From: Oscillospiraceae bacterium
Lineage (GTDB): Bacteria; Bacillota; Clostridia; Oscillospirales; Acutalibacteraceae
Reading direction: 5' to 3'
NCBI GenBank assembly: GCA_009779995.1
Contig: WRDW01000006.1
Location: 1 to 62,588, forward strand
Length of the DNA: 62,588 nucleotides
The notes beneath the pieces are model-generated. The model had not been told where the DNA came from, did not search any database, and worked only from the letters and a program-made list of their open reading frames with translations. Positions 50,551 to 59,665 of this stretch are shown one piece after another (positions within the stretch are counted from its first letter, which is position 1; each line of letters opens with the position of its first letter). Both the position numbers and the translations under genes were made by a program.

Positions 50551-51486
50551 TCATTCCGGGCGGCGAGTATCACTCGCAGCAGCCGTACCGTATATCTCCT
50601 CGAACTCCCGCGCAAGCCGCATGAGCTGCTCCATCCCCGCCTTGTCCTCCGGCGTGAGCACCCTGCCGCTGCGGCAGGCCCAGCCCATGGGCACGCCCTC
50701 CCGGTGCAGGCAGTATTTCGCGTCGGCGGGATAGGCGCGGCGCATGAGGAAGGCCTCGCTCAAAAATGCCTGCAGGCGCTCGGCCAGGGCGGGATTCTCT
50801 TCAAAGTGCCCGCACAGCCAGACGTACAGCTGCGGGTGGAAGTTGCCCATCACCCCGCTGAAGCCCGCGCAGCCCGCCCGCAGGCTCCCCAGGAGCGTGG
50901 CCGTGTTGGCGTTGTAGAGGCCCATGCCTATGCCCTGCGCGGCGGGCAGCTTGGCTTTGATTTTGTCAACGTCGCAGGTGGTGTCCTTCAGGAAGACGAA
51001 ATTGCCTATGTCCCCCATGCGGCGGATGGTCTCAGGCGGCAGCAGGCGCTTGTAGGGGCCGGGGCACTCGTAGATGCCCAGGGGCATGTCCCCCAGGGCC
51101 TTGGCGGCGCTCTCCAGGCGGCGCAGGAAGGCGTCCTCGCCCTCCTCCTTCGCGGCGATGAGGCTGGCGATGAACACATAGCCGTCGATTCCTTCATTTG
51201 CAAAGCCTTGGGCCTCGCGGATGAAGAGCGCGGGGTCGCTCTCCACATGGCCGGAGGCGAGCATCACCGTGCCGGGCTTTTTCGCCCGCATGAGCGCGCG
51301 CAGAATCAGCCGCCGCTCCTCGAAGCTGAGATACGCGATCTCGCTGGAGGCGCAGATGGCGAACAGGCCCGCCACGCCGCGCTGTTCGTACCAGTCCAGC
51401 AGCGGCGGCAGGGCCCCGTAGTCGACCCGCAGGTCCCCGGTGAAAGGGGTCACCATGGTGGGGTACACGCCGGGGGGGATGGGCAT
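50551..51486 (-). CDS. DapA/NanA-family aldolase or lyase
   Basis: 311 residues; GGGAGG precedes the ATG. A Schiff-base TIM barrel: the catalytic Lys is in FLKDTTC and the Tyr in GIYECPGPY. The N-terminal segment GVYPTMVTPFT is typical. The residues that make DapA specific are not all present, so it is more likely one of the pyruvate-dependent aldolases of sugar or keto-acid metabolism than lysine synthesis. The family includes N-acetylneuraminate lyase and KDG aldolases. No sugar operon surrounds it. Confidence 0.85.
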   Translation of the reverse strand: MPIPPGVYPTMVTPFTGDLRVDYGALPPLLDWYEQRGVAGLFAICASSEIAYLSFEERRLILRALMRAKKPGTVMLASGHVESDPALFIREAQGFANEGIDGYVFIASLIAAKEEGEDAFLRRLESAAKALGDMPLGIYECPGPYKRLLPPETIRRMGDIGNFVFLKDTTCDVDKIKAKLPAAQGIGMGLYNANTATLLGSLRAGCAGFSGVMGNFHPQLYVWLCGHFEENPALAERLQAFLSEAFLMRRAYPADAKYCLHREGVPMGWACRSGRVLTPEDKAGMEQLMRLAREFEEIYGTAAASDTRRPE

Positions 51487-51519
51487 GTGATGTCCTCCCT
51501 AAGAGTTTTGAAGTATGGT

Positions 51520-53046
51520 CTATCTCTCCGCCCAAAACTTCCGGTCCAGGCTGCGGTACTGCACCGCCTCGGCCAGGTGCGGCGTCGCGATGGCTTCGCT
51601 GCCCTCCAGGTCGGCGATGGTTCTCGCCACGCGCAGGATCTTGTCATACGCCCTGGCCGAGAGCCCCAGCGCGGCAAAGGCGCTCTCCAGCAGGCGGCGG
51701 CCCTCGCCGTCCAGCTTGCAGTGCTCGCGGGTGTGGGCGGCGTCCATCTGCCCGTTGGCGTGCAGGCCCCGGTTCTTGAAGCGCGCCTGCTGCGTATCCC
51801 TGGCGCGCTGTATGCGTTCGCGAATGAGCGACGACGCCTCGCTCTTCTCCTCCGAGGCGAGGCGTTTGAAATCCACCGGCGGAACCTCGATGTGAATGTC
51901 CAACCTGTCCAATAGAGGGCCTGACACCCGCGATAAATAGCGCTGCGCCGCGCCGGGCGGGCAGGTGCAGCGCCGGGTGGGATGCCCGAAGAACCCGCAG
52001 GGGCAGGGGTTCATCGCGCACACGAGCATCACCGCGCAGGGGTAGCGCACCGTGCCCGCAGCGCGGGAAATCGATACGGAGCCGTCCTCCATGGGCTGGC
52101 GCAGCACCTCCAGGGCAACTCTATTGAATTCAGGCAGCTCGTCCAGGAAGAGCACGCCGTTGTGGGCCAGGCTCAACTCGCCGGGCCGGGGGATGCTCCC
52201 CCCGCCGGAGAGCCCCGCCGCCGAGACGGTATGATGGGGTGACCGAAATGGCCGTTCGCGCAGCAGCGACACATCCGAGGGCAGCTCCCCGGCTACGGAA
52301 TACAGCTTGGTGGTCTCCAGGCTCTCCGCCGGGGAGAGCCCCGGCAGCACCGAGGGCAGGCGCTTGGCCAGCATACTCTTGCCGGAGCCCGGCGGACCGA
52401 TCATCAGCACGTTGTGGTTGCCCGCGGCGGCGACCTCCAAAGCGCGTTTGGCCTCGCGCTGGCCCTTTACGTCGGCGAAGTCCGGCAGGGCGAGGGGGGA
52501 GGCCATAGCCTCTACCGGCTCGGCGGGGGCAATCTTCTCCTGCCCGCGCAGGTGGGCCAGCAGCTGCTTCAAATGCGCAACCGGATATACTTTTATGCCC
52601 TCTACAACAGAGCCCTCGGCGGCATTCCCGGCGGGGAGAAACACTTCGTCCCAGCCGGCGTCCCTGGCCTGGATGACCATGGGCAGCGCGCCGTTCACCC
52701 GCCGCACCGCGCCGTCGAGGGAGAGCTCGCCAAAGAACGCGCTCTTGGGGGACATCTGTTTGAGCTGACCCGAAGCGGCCAGCAGGGCCACAAGCATGGG
52801 CAGGTCATAGAGCGGGCCCTCCTTGCGGCGGTCGGCCGGGGCAAGGTTCACCGTGATGCGGCTGACGGGGAAGTGGCAGCCGCAGTTCTTCATGGCGGCG
52901 CGCACGCGGTCGCAGCTCTCCTTCACCGAGGCGTCGGGCAGGCCCACGATGTCGAAGCGCGGCAGGCCGTTGTAGCAATCGGCCTCCACCTCCACGCAGA
53001 AGGCCTCCATGCCATAGCAGCCCGTGCTGTTCACCCGCGCGAACAA
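51520..53046 (-). CDS. comM: ComM/YifB-family Mg-chelatase-like ATPase
   Basis: 508 residues from a TTG at 53046, preceded by AAAGAGGTGG; this gives the family's usual start ([14 protein letters not shown]) and length. The N-terminal Lon-protease-like domain (about 1-170) leads to an AAA+ domain with Walker [38 protein letters not shown] (Walker B) and a C-terminal Mg_chelatase_C domain. In transformable bacteria ComM is a helicase that promotes branch migration during recombination. The zinc-binding cysteine set [17 protein letters not shown] is present. Confidence 0.95.
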   Translation of the reverse strand: MFARVNSTGCYGMEAFCVEVEADCYNGLPRFDIVGLPDASVKESCDRVRAAMKNCGCHFPVSRITVNLAPADRRKEGPLYDLPMLVALLAASGQLKQMSPKSAFFGELSLDGAVRRVNGALPMVIQARDAGWDEVFLPAGNAAEGSVVEGIKVYPVAHLKQLLAHLRGQEKIAPAEPVEAMASPLALPDFADVKGQREAKRALEVAAAGNHNVLMIGPPGSGKSMLAKRLPSVLPGLSPAESLETTKLYSVAGELPSDVSLLRERPFRSPHHTVSAAGLSGGGSIPRPGELSLAHNGVLFLDELPEFNRVALEVLRQPMEDGSVSISRAAGTVRYPCAVMLVCAMNPCPCGFFGHPTRRCTCPPGAAQRYLSRVSGPLLDRLDIHIEVPPVDFKRLASEEKSEASSLIRERIQRARDTQQARFKNRGLHANGQMDAAHTREHCKLDGEGRRLLESAFAALGLSARAYDKILRVARTIADLEGSEAIATPHLAEAVQYRSLDRKFWAER

Positions 53047-53120
53047 AAAAACCACCTCTTTATGTAAAATTGCGAACCGCCTGTTGAAGTTGCCGTTTTT
53101 TACGGGATACACCGACAAGA

Positions 53121-54083
53121 TTATGCATTGGCGTATTGCCCCTCCGCCCGCCAAATCCCAACCATCCGCTCGTACCGCTCCAGCGGGAGGCCCGTATACG
53201 CGCAGTTGGAGGTGCAGAAGACATAGCCCGCGCCGCGGGCCATGCCGTCGCGCAGGGAGCGGCGGATGTCGGCGTCGCACTGCTCGAGGGTGCCGGTTTG
53301 CAGCAGGGCGCAGTTGACGTTGCCGCACAGAGCCACTTTGTCGCCGTAATCGCGGCTCACGGCGGCCAGGTCCACGCCGCCCTGGGGGTCCAGGGAGTGG
53401 AGGGCGTCGGGGCCGCAATCCACCATGAGGTCAACGATGGGCATGATGTTGCCGTCGGTGTGCTTGATGCACAGCAGGCCCATGTCGTGGCAGGCCTCGA
53501 TGCTCTGCTTGAGATAGGGCACGATGTACTCGGCGAACATGGCCCGGCTGAAGAAGGGGTTGGCGTTGAAGCAGTAGTCCGAGCACATGCACACCCCGTC
53601 GATGAGGCCCGTCACGGCGATGCGCTCGGTCTCGTAGAGCGCGCCTATCGTGCGCGCGGTCGCCTCGGCGTGCAGGCCGCCGCTGTCCTCGTAGAGCCGC
53701 TCGGCGAAGGCCATCATCTGCCCCCCGCCGGGGATGCTGAACGTCGGGTCGCAGTAGACCAGCAGGGCGAACGCATCGCCCGCGATTTCGCGCATGTACT
53801 CCAGCACGCGGATTTTCGTCTCCGTGCCGCCCGGCGCCGCGTTGACGTGGATCGCGCTGTGCCCGTATTTCCGCGCGAAGCCCACATAGACCTCGGCCAT
53901 GTCGCGCAGGTGCAGCTCCTGTTCGCTGCGGCTCATCTGCTTCCACTGGCCGTAGCGCCGGTGGCTGGGGTGCACGCGCCCGAAGGCCTCCATGGTGAGA
54001 TAAAATTCCAGCTCAAAAGTCGGCACGAGCCCCGGTACGGGTTCCCGGCGCAGGGTTTTGTTGAAACGTTCGCGTTCCGTCAT
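53121..54083 (-). CDS. Uroporphyrinogen-decarboxylase-family protein (methyltransferase type)
   Basis: 320 residues; GGAGGGGC lies before the ATG at 54083. The barrel has [26 protein letters not shown] and [16 protein letters not shown], the pattern of the UroD/MtaA-like branch with His and Cys metal ligands rather than true HemE. Members of this branch demethylate methylated corrinoids or other methyl donors. No corrinoid protein is adjacent. The substrate is unknown. Confidence 0.85.
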   Translation of the reverse strand: MTERERFNKTLRREPVPGLVPTFELEFYLTMEAFGRVHPSHRRYGQWKQMSRSEQELHLRDMAEVYVGFARKYGHSAIHVNAAPGGTETKIRVLEYMREIAGDAFALLVYCDPTFSIPGGGQMMAFAERLYEDSGGLHAEATARTIGALYETERIAVTGLIDGVCMCSDYCFNANPFFSRAMFAEYIVPYLKQSIEACHDMGLLCIKHTDGNIMPIVDLMVDCGPDALHSLDPQGGVDLAAVSRDYGDKVALCGNVNCALLQTGTLEQCDADIRRSLRDGMARGAGYVFCTSNCAYTGLPLERYERMVGIWRAEGQYANA

Positions 54084-54116
54084 GAATAGCCCCTCCATAT
54101 TGCTCGATGCTTATTT

Positions 54117-55160
54117 TCAACCGTTGCCCGGATAAAATGTCTCCGATATTCCCGCTTTTATCAGCATAGACCTCAGTTCAATCAACCTGAATATATGCTT
54201 CAAGTCCTGTTCTTTTGGAGCGACTATCCTGATGTATGGCTGGCTCACGAATGTTTTTTTGCCAAATATTTCTGTTGTACTATTCTTTTTGTTGCAACCC
54301 GGACTGCAATTTGTACATTTTTTTAGGTTGCTCCGACAGAATTCCGCGAATTCATCGCAGTCGTCATAGCGGCGGATTTCGTCTTCCATCATTTTATACG
54401 CTTCTCCGTCTATTTCGGCGAAGCCTATGTAGATTCTAAGCTGATTCTTTGGAGATAAATTTGAAATATAGACAATTTTGCCTTTCTGCTTGTATTCGAC
54501 CCTGTAAAAATAAGTACACTTTTGCGGCGCTATTTTTTGGCTTACGTTGTACGCATGCAGCTGCTGCGCCAGCCTGCGCGTGTCATCACCGAAGACAAAA
54601 TGCAGGTCCTCATACGTGCGTTTGTATTTGGCGAACGCGCGAAAATCGCAGTACATCAAAAAATTGTCACGATTCACCTGATAATTGGCATATCCCGCTT
54701 CAATAACCGCTTTGGATCCTGCCAGCATATCGGGATATATGCCGTTGCTGACAACTACGGCGCCGCCCCTGTCTTCAAAGATAAATCCGTGCTTTTTCAG
54801 CATTTCTACGCTCAATGGATTGAATTTCCTGATCAGCTTATAAAATTTATCCGACGGCATTTCGTATTGATTCCCGACCAGGTTTATCAGGCCGCCGAGG
54901 AACCAAAAGTAAAATTCAACCTGTTTTTTATTCTCATAATCCTGCTTGGATGGATCAACCGCAAACCCGAAAAGATCGGGGTTTTCATACATGTCCGCAA
55001 GCAATGTATGTGTGAAATGATACAAATCCCCGCAAGCGGATTTGTATTCAGCGGGCACATACGGCAGCGTAATCTCAAGAGGAAGCAAGCCCGTGCCGAT
55101 TTCCCATACTTTTTCCTGTATGCAATCTTTGAATACAGTTTGATTTTTGTCAAATATCAC
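54117..55160 (-). CDS. Uncharacterised AT-rich protein with C-terminal cysteine cluster
   Basis: 347 residues from a GTG at 55160 with GGAGGTG upstream. No family was recognised. The C-terminal 90 residues contain CRSNLKKCTNCSPGCNKK, a likely metal-binding site, followed by a basic segment. The rest looks like a soluble alpha/beta protein (GLLPLEITLPYVP, YDDCDEFAEF). It is clearly AT-richer than the transglutaminase and UroD genes beside it, suggesting acquisition. Single gene. Confidence 0.65.
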   Translation of the reverse strand: MIFDKNQTVFKDCIQEKVWEIGTGLLPLEITLPYVPAEYKSACGDLYHFTHTLLADMYENPDLFGFAVDPSKQDYENKKQVEFYFWFLGGLINLVGNQYEMPSDKFYKLIRKFNPLSVEMLKKHGFIFEDRGGAVVVSNGIYPDMLAGSKAVIEAGYANYQVNRDNFLMYCDFRAFAKYKRTYEDLHFVFGDDTRRLAQQLHAYNVSQKIAPQKCTYFYRVEYKQKGKIVYISNLSPKNQLRIYIGFAEIDGEAYKMMEDEIRRYDDCDEFAEFCRSNLKKCTNCSPGCNKKNSTTEIFGKKTFVSQPYIRIVAPKEQDLKHIFRLIELRSMLIKAGISETFYPGNG

Positions 55161-55206
55161 TATAAGACACCTCCAGCAAAAAATAAGGCTTCGCGCGGCA
55201 ATGCCG

Positions 55207-56082
55207 TCACGGCACAATCTCCACGCCCTCCGGCAGGCATTCCGGCGGGAAGCTGTAGTAGTCCGGGCGGTCGTAGGCCTCGGCGAAGTGGTTGGCCTCC
55301 GCCTGCGTCATCATGAAGCCGTAGCGCGCGCGGTCCTGCGCGTGCTCGCGCAGCACGGGGCAGGTATCGAAGTGGCGCCATCCCTCCCCCAAGTTCAGCA
55401 ACAGCCAGAAGTGCTTCGTCTCGGCCTGCGGCACGCGGCGCATGTCGATGGTCTCTATCCCCGCGCGGGCGAGGAAATATTTCCCCAGGGCGTAGAAGGT
55501 GTAGCAGTCGCCGTAGCGCAGGTGCAGGGCGTTGTAGGCCCCGTCCAGCACGCTGTCCTTCTCCCCGGTGTTGGTGTAGGCGATGTTGCCGTGCACCCAG
55601 GTGTGGATGGCCAGGGCCTTCTCCGTGTCGCTCATACCGGGCAGGAGGATCTCCTCCAGGATGGGGTCCGCCAGCTCCCTCAGCTGCTCCTCCGTAACGG
55701 AGGTGACCGTGACCCTGGCCTCGCGCCTGGTCTCGTTGCCGGCGGCGTCGCGCGCGATGTAGATGACGGTATATTCCCCGGGCGTGTTCGTATCCACGCC
55801 GGCGCTGTCCACCTCCAGGGTGGCCTCGCCCGCGCCGCCGGTGGCGCTCACGCCCGCGCGGTAGGCCGGCGAGCCGCACAGCCCAATCACGATGTCCTTC
55901 ACCCCGTGGAGCTCCGGCGGCACGGTCTCGGGCGGCGCCGTCGCTTCCACGTTGATCAGCGCCTCCAGAAACGCGGGCGGGTTGGCGCTCCTGCGCGCGA
56001 GCTCAAGCGAGACCGCCGCCAGCAGCACCAGCGCCAGCAGGCTCGCCGTATATGCCCCTATGTGATGCTTTTTCACGGCCAT
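55207..56082 (-). CDS. Transglutaminase-like protein with N-terminal membrane helix
   Basis: 291 residues; a hydrophobic segment (about 10-27) anchors it with the rest outside. A small beta domain (about 55-130) precedes the transglutaminase core: catalytic Cys in RYGDCYTFYAL, His in TKHFWLLLNLG and Asp in RHFDTC. This core acts as a protease, amidase or crosslinker on the cell surface in many Firmicutes. A short GTG alternative start (MKKHHIG) is possible. Confidence 0.8.
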   Translation of the reverse strand: MAVKKHHIGAYTASLLALVLLAAVSLELARRSANPPAFLEALINVEATAPPETVPPELHGVKDIVIGLCGSPAYRAGVSATGGAGEATLEVDSAGVDTNTPGEYTVIYIARDAAGNETRREARVTVTSVTEEQLRELADPILEEILLPGMSDTEKALAIHTWVHGNIAYTNTGEKDSVLDGAYNALHLRYGDCYTFYALGKYFLARAGIETIDMRRVPQAETKHFWLLLNLGEGWRHFDTCPVLREHAQDRARYGFMMTQAEANHFAEAYDRPDYYSFPPECLPEGVEIVP

Positions 56083-56108
56083 CCCCCATGTGTTGCCCTT
56101 CTCTCTTA

Positions 56109-56136
56109 ATTATATCAGAAAACGGGAAAAAGTCAA
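56109..56136 (-). promoter_or_regulatory. Promoter of the transglutaminase gene
   Basis: Minus strand TTGACT (56136-56131), 16-base spacer, TATAAT (56114-56109). Confidence 0.7.
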
Positions 56137-56154
56137 GAGGCGCGAATTTTCCTC

Positions 56155-56183
56155 TTGTGTTTTCCGGCGAAACCGTGTATAAT
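56155..56183 (+). promoter_or_regulatory. Promoter of the PPase-like/NUDIX gene
   Basis: TTGTGT at 56155-56160, 17-base spacer, TATAAT at 56178-56183, divergent from the transglutaminase promoter. Confidence 0.6.
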
Positions 56184-56232
56184 TTTCCCTATGCCGAACC
56201 GGGTTCGGCAGAAGAGCCGCATGGAGGCACAG

Positions 56233-56997
56233 ATGGAACAGATGGACGGCGCCCCCCTCCAGGGGCCGGGCCTGCTGGGCAAGCTGGTCCGCGTGCAGGT
56301 GACGCACCCGCTGGGCACGCCCTTCGACGAGAACGGAACGGTATACGGCGCGAACTACGGCGAGCTCGTGGGCCCCGCGCCGGAGGGCGAAAGGCCGGAC
56401 GGCGTGTTCATCCTCGGGCCGCGCCACCCCGTGAAGCTCTTCGATGGCCGCGTGATCGCCATGATCTACTGCGGCGAAGGCCGCCGCATCGCCGTGGCCG
56501 CGCCGGGGCGCAGCCGCTACATCGTCGGGCAGATCCGCCGGGCGCTGCGCTTCGCCCTGGACCCGGCGGACTGCCGCTGCCACTGCCTCTACGAGCGCTC
56601 CTGCGGGGCTGTGGTGTTCAGCCGCACGCCGGAGGGCCCGCGCTTTTTGCTCATCAAGAACCGCCGCAGCGCCAACTGGGGCTTCCCCAAGGGCCACGTG
56701 GAAAATTACGAGACCGCCGAGCAGACCGCCCGGCGGGAGGTGCGCGAGGAGACCGGCCTGCGCATCCGGCTGCTGCCCGGGTTCTCGTGCCAGTCGGAGT
56801 ACGTGATCTCCGGCGTGATCGAGAAGAGCGTCACCATCTTTTTGGCCGAGGCGCACGACAGGCGCATCACCGTGCAGGAGGCCGAGATTGAGGATTATCT
56901 CTGGGTGGACTACCACAAGGCCATGCAGATGCTCAAGTTTGACAACGACAGGAACACCATGCGCAGGGCGTATGGGTTTTTAAAGAGGCAGAAATAA
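56233..56997 (+). CDS. Pyrophosphatase-like domain fused to a NUDIX hydrolase
   Basis: 254 residues from the ATG at 56233 with GGAGG upstream. Residues ~15-100 resemble the small Firmicute inorganic-pyrophosphatase-like domain: VTHPLGTPFDENGTVYGANYGEL, DGVFILG and FDGRVIAMIYC follow its LGxxHP...NYGxx...DAYILG...FxGxVIAIIHR pattern. Residues ~120-245 are a NUDIX hydrolase with the box GHVENYETAEQTARREVREE (154-173) holding the metal glutamates. The linker carries a Cys cluster CRCHCLYERSC. Together this suggests hydrolysis of a nucleoside diphosphate derivative with removal of pyrophosphate; the combined function is inference. Confidence 0.75.
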   Translation: MEQMDGAPLQGPGLLGKLVRVQVTHPLGTPFDENGTVYGANYGELVGPAPEGERPDGVFILGPRHPVKLFDGRVIAMIYCGEGRRIAVAAPGRSRYIVGQIRRALRFALDPADCRCHCLYERSCGAVVFSRTPEGPRFLLIKNRRSANWGFPKGHVENYETAEQTARREVREETGLRIRLLPGFSCQSEYVISGVIEKSVTIFLAEAHDRRITVQEAEIEDYLWVDYHKAMQMLKFDNDRNTMRRAYGFLKRQK

Positions 56998-57795
56998 ATC
57001 TTTTTCCGTCCACCCCTTCAAAACACCTAACACCCCTTCCCCCCAGCGGGGGAATTTTTCTTTGTCCAAATGACAGATATAGCCCAGCGAGACCAGCACG
57101 CCGGCTATGTCGTCTATCACGATTTCTGTCTTGTCAAATTCTCCATAGGCCGCAAAGAAAGCCTCCTTCGCCGCTTCGCCCATGTTATAGCAGATATTGC
57201 GAATGTCCCCATACACATAGCCCTTGCCCAATATGTCGTAGTCGAACACAAGCGCTGCGCTGCCGTCTTTGGCCACGGCAAGATTGTTGTAATGAAAATC
57301 GTTGTATGTCAGCGTGCGGGGCAGGGCCATGGCGGCCTGCTTGATGCGCGGCAGCCTCTCTGTGAGCACAGGCCAGATAGGCAGGCTCTCCGCGCCGGTT
57401 TTCCGGCCGATGAGGGCCAGGTTTTTCGGATTAATATAAAAATCCGTTTCGTCATAGAGATCATGGGTTTGCGCGTACGCTCTGCCATTCTCGTGTAATT
57501 GCCTATACCATGCGGCGACCAGAACGGCCACAGCCGGGTCGTCCATGTCCTCCTTCACGCCCAGGCGCCAGGGGCCGTTCGCCAGATCCTCCAGCAGAAG
57601 GGTTCTCTTGCCCTGCGCGATGACGCGCGGCGTGGGTATGCCCAGCGACTGCAATATGCGGTAATTCTCGATTTCGCGCCTGTTCTCCGGCTTGGAGAAG
57701 TGCTTGATGATATAGCTCGCCTTCCCGGCCTGTATGCGCCAGGTGGAGGTGCCCTCTCTCTTTTTATGTTGCAGCCGTGTGATTCTAAACTTCAC
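56980..57795 (-). CDS. Aminoglycoside-phosphotransferase-fold kinase
   Basis: 271 residues from a GTG at 57795 with GGGAGC upstream. The kinase-like fold shows an N-lobe nucleotide strand (TWRIQAGKASYIIKHF), the catalytic loop LTYNDFHYNNL (Asp and Asn) and VFDYDILGKG for metal binding. This is the pattern of APH, choline-kinase and CotS-like enzymes. CotS-type members are coat proteins in Bacillus spores, which would fit the sporulation genes in the window, but small-molecule kinases are equally possible. The GTG overlaps the rfbB stop by eleven bases, so the pair is translationally coupled. Confidence 0.75.
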   Translation of the reverse strand: MKFRITRLQHKKREGTSTWRIQAGKASYIIKHFSKPENRREIENYRILQSLGIPTPRVIAQGKRTLLLEDLANGPWRLGVKEDMDDPAVAVLVAAWYRQLHENGRAYAQTHDLYDETDFYINPKNLALIGRKTGAESLPIWPVLTERLPRIKQAAMALPRTLTYNDFHYNNLAVAKDGSAALVFDYDILGKGYVYGDIRNICYNMGEAAKEAFFAAYGEFDKTEIVIDDIAGVLVSLGYICHLDKEKFPRWGEGVLGVLKGWTEKDLFLPL

Positions 57796-58783
57796 GGTAG
57801 CTCCCGTCCAAAATCGCGCCCCACCAGCCGGGTTTCTCCACATACCAGCGCACGGTCTGGCGTATGCCGTGCTCGAAGGGGATTTCCGGCAGCCAGCCCA
57901 GGGCGTTGTGAATCTTCGCCGGGTCGATGGCATAGCGCAGGTCGTGCCCCGCGCGGTCCTCCACAAAGGAGATGAGGCTTTCGGGCTTGTTTAGGTGCTC
58001 CAGTATCGTGCGCACCACGGTGAGGCAGTCGCGCTCGTTGTGCCCGCCGATGTTGTAGACCTCGCCCGGCGCCCCGCGCATGAGGATGACCTCGATCGCG
58101 CGGCAGTGGTCGTCCACGTGCAGCCAGTCGCGCACATTGAGCCCCGTGCCGTAGACGGGCAGGGGCATATCCTGCAGCGCGCGGATGATCATCAGCGGGA
58201 TGAGCTTCTCGGGGAACTGGTAGGGCCCGTAGTTGTTGGAGCAGCGGGAGATCGTCACCGGCAGGTTGTAGGTACGGAAGTACGCCAACGCCAGCAGGTC
58301 GGCGGCGGCCTTGGAGGCCGCGTAGGGGCTCGATGCCTGGACGGGCGTCTCCTCGGTGAAGAACAGATCGGGCCTATCCAGGGGCAGGTCGCCGTAGACC
58401 TCGTCGGTGGACACCTGGTGGAAGCGCAGGCCGCCGAACTTGCGGCAGGCCTCCATGAGCGCCTGCGTGCCCAGGATGTTGCTGCGCAGAAACACCTCCG
58501 GCCCGGTGATGGAGTTATCCACATGGGTTTCCGCCGCGAAGTTCACCACGGCGTCGAAGCCCTCCCGTTCGAACAGAGCGTCGATGCCTTCCCGGTCCGT
58601 GATGTCCATATGCACGAACTTCACGGGCAGGTTTTCGCCCAGCAGCGGCAGGATGGTATTGAGGTTCCCCGCATAGGTCAGCGCGTCCAGCAGGACCAGG
58701 CTGTCCTCCGGGCGGTTTTTCCGCCAGTAAAAGCTGAAGTTGCTGCCGATGAACCCGGCCGCGCCCGTGATGAGCAGTTTCAT
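57785..58783 (-). CDS. rfbB: dTDP-glucose 4,6-dehydratase
   Basis: Makes dTDP-4-keto-6-deoxyglucose for deoxysugar synthesis. 332 residues; CAGGAGGGC before the ATG at 58783. The nucleotide motif GAAGFIGSN is at residues 7-15, the catalytic YxxxK is YAASK, and STDEVYG with the Thr-Asp-Glu active-site acids is present. No rfbA, rfbC or rfbD follow, so other pathway genes must lie elsewhere. A co-translated kinase gene follows, which is unusual for a rfb gene. Confidence 0.95.
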   Translation of the reverse strand: MKLLITGAAGFIGSNFSFYWRKNRPEDSLVLLDALTYAGNLNTILPLLGENLPVKFVHMDITDREGIDALFEREGFDAVVNFAAETHVDNSITGPEVFLRSNILGTQALMEACRKFGGLRFHQVSTDEVYGDLPLDRPDLFFTEETPVQASSPYAASKAAADLLALAYFRTYNLPVTISRCSNNYGPYQFPEKLIPLMIIRALQDMPLPVYGTGLNVRDWLHVDDHCRAIEVILMRGAPGEVYNIGGHNERDCLTVVRTILEHLNKPESLISFVEDRAGHDLRYAIDPAKIHNALGWLPEIPFEHGIRQTVRWYVEKPGWWGAILDGSYREV

Positions 58784-58812
58784 GATGCCCTCCTGATGAT
58801 TCATTGTGGTAC

Positions 58813-58841
58813 AGTATAGCACAAGTTTCAAGCAAATGCAA
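58813..58841 (-). promoter_or_regulatory. Promoter of rfbB
   Basis: Minus strand TTGCAT (58841-58836), 17-base spacer ending TGC, TATACT (58818-58813). Confidence 0.7.
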
Positions 58842-58898
58842 GGTCGGAGTTGATGGATTTGCGGCGTGCTTTAAATCGACAATTTTTGTGAAAAGCCC

Positions 58899-58927
58899 TT
58901 GCGTATTGGAATAATTTGTGATATAAT
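58899..58927 (+). promoter_or_regulatory. Promoter of the holin-like peptide RNA
   Basis: TTGCGT at 58899-58904, 17-base spacer, TATAAT at 58922-58927. Confidence 0.65.
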
Positions 58928-58934
58928 CACCATG

Positions 58935-59061
58935 TTGCATAGGAGCGCCTGCGCTCCGAATGCGGGCGGTTCATGCAAGGCGGTCGCCGGTGGGGAACCC
59001 GGCCGCCAAGCCCTCCAGGGATGTAGTCTTTGACGAAGTCCAATAGAAAGGAGGGTACGTG
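58935..59061 (+). ncRNA. Structured 5' leader before the holin-like peptide
   Basis: About 127 bases with two hairpins: GGAGCG-CCTG-CGCTCC (58941-58956) and a GC-rich stem GGCGG...CCGCC with inner GCCGG/CCGGC (about 58979-59007). Such leaders are common in front of small toxin-like peptides. No antisense promoter was identified. Confidence 0.45.
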
Positions 59062-59160
59062 ATGGAGAATATTACGCTACAAGACTTTATCGGTCTGATG
59101 CTGATGCTCATTGCGTTTGCTACATTGGTGCTAAAGCTGTTTGACAGCAAAAAGCACTAA
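59062..59160 (+). CDS. Small holin-like membrane peptide
   Basis: 32 residues: MENITLQDFIGLMLMLIAFATLVLKLFDSKKH. GAAAGGAGGG precedes the ATG. One hydrophobic segment with a charged tail matches the short putative holin-like toxins of Firmicutes, several of which are the toxin of type I toxin-antitoxin pairs with an antisense RNA. The inverted pair AAGCCGCT/AGCGGCTT just after the stop (59158-59190) could be a terminator. Whether an antitoxin RNA exists is unknown. Confidence 0.6.
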   Translation: MENITLQDFIGLMLMLIAFATLVLKLFDSKKH

Positions 59161-59191
59161 GCCGCTCTCCCGTCAAAAGTAAAGCGGCTTA
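59157..59191 (+). terminator. Hairpin after the holin-like peptide
   Basis: TAAGCCGCT pairs with AGCGGCTTA across about 17 bases. Confidence 0.6.
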
Positions 59192-59381
59192 GTCATGCTA
59201 TTCGGCGGGAAACCGCCTGCAACGGCAACCCCTTGCAACTGTATTATACACCGGCTATGCGCAGTTGTCAAGGGGGATTTTTCAAATTCCCCAAAACGCT
59301 GCAGAGAAAAACGCATGCATATCCGCCCCCTCTCCCGCCAAGACTAAAATAAATACCAATGGGGAAAGCGGGGGCATCGCA

Positions 59382-59645
59382 ATGATCAAGGGCGTCAACC
59401 ACAGGGTCATCGAGGTCATGGAAAGCGGCTGCGAATATTTTGAGCGGGTGATTTTCTTCGTGAAGCCGGAGTACTCGGCGCTCAGCGAGGGCACGCTGCG
59501 CGACCGCGCCAATGCCGTGGCGAACAATACCAGCGCGCCGCCCCCCAGCAAAATCGCGCAGTCCAGGCTCATGACCGCCGGCGCGCTGCTGGCCTCGGCG
59601 GGCCTGGGCGCGGCCATCGCGGTGGTGATCCAGGCGCTGCTGTGA
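59382..59645 (+). CDS. Conserved Clostridia-type protein with C-terminal membrane helix
   Basis: 87 residues starting MIKGVNHRVIEVMESGCEYFERVIFFVKPEY, a pattern seen in small Clostridia proteins of unknown role, possibly linked to sporulation. A Thr/Ser-rich linker leads to a final hydrophobic helix (about 63-87). The ribosome site is weak (AAAGCGGGGG). Confidence 0.6.
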   Translation: MIKGVNHRVIEVMESGCEYFERVIFFVKPEYSALSEGTLRDRANAVANNTSAPPPSKIAQSRLMTAGALLASAGLGAAIAVVIQALL

Positions 59646-59665
59646 AGAATCCGAAACGCAAAGCA

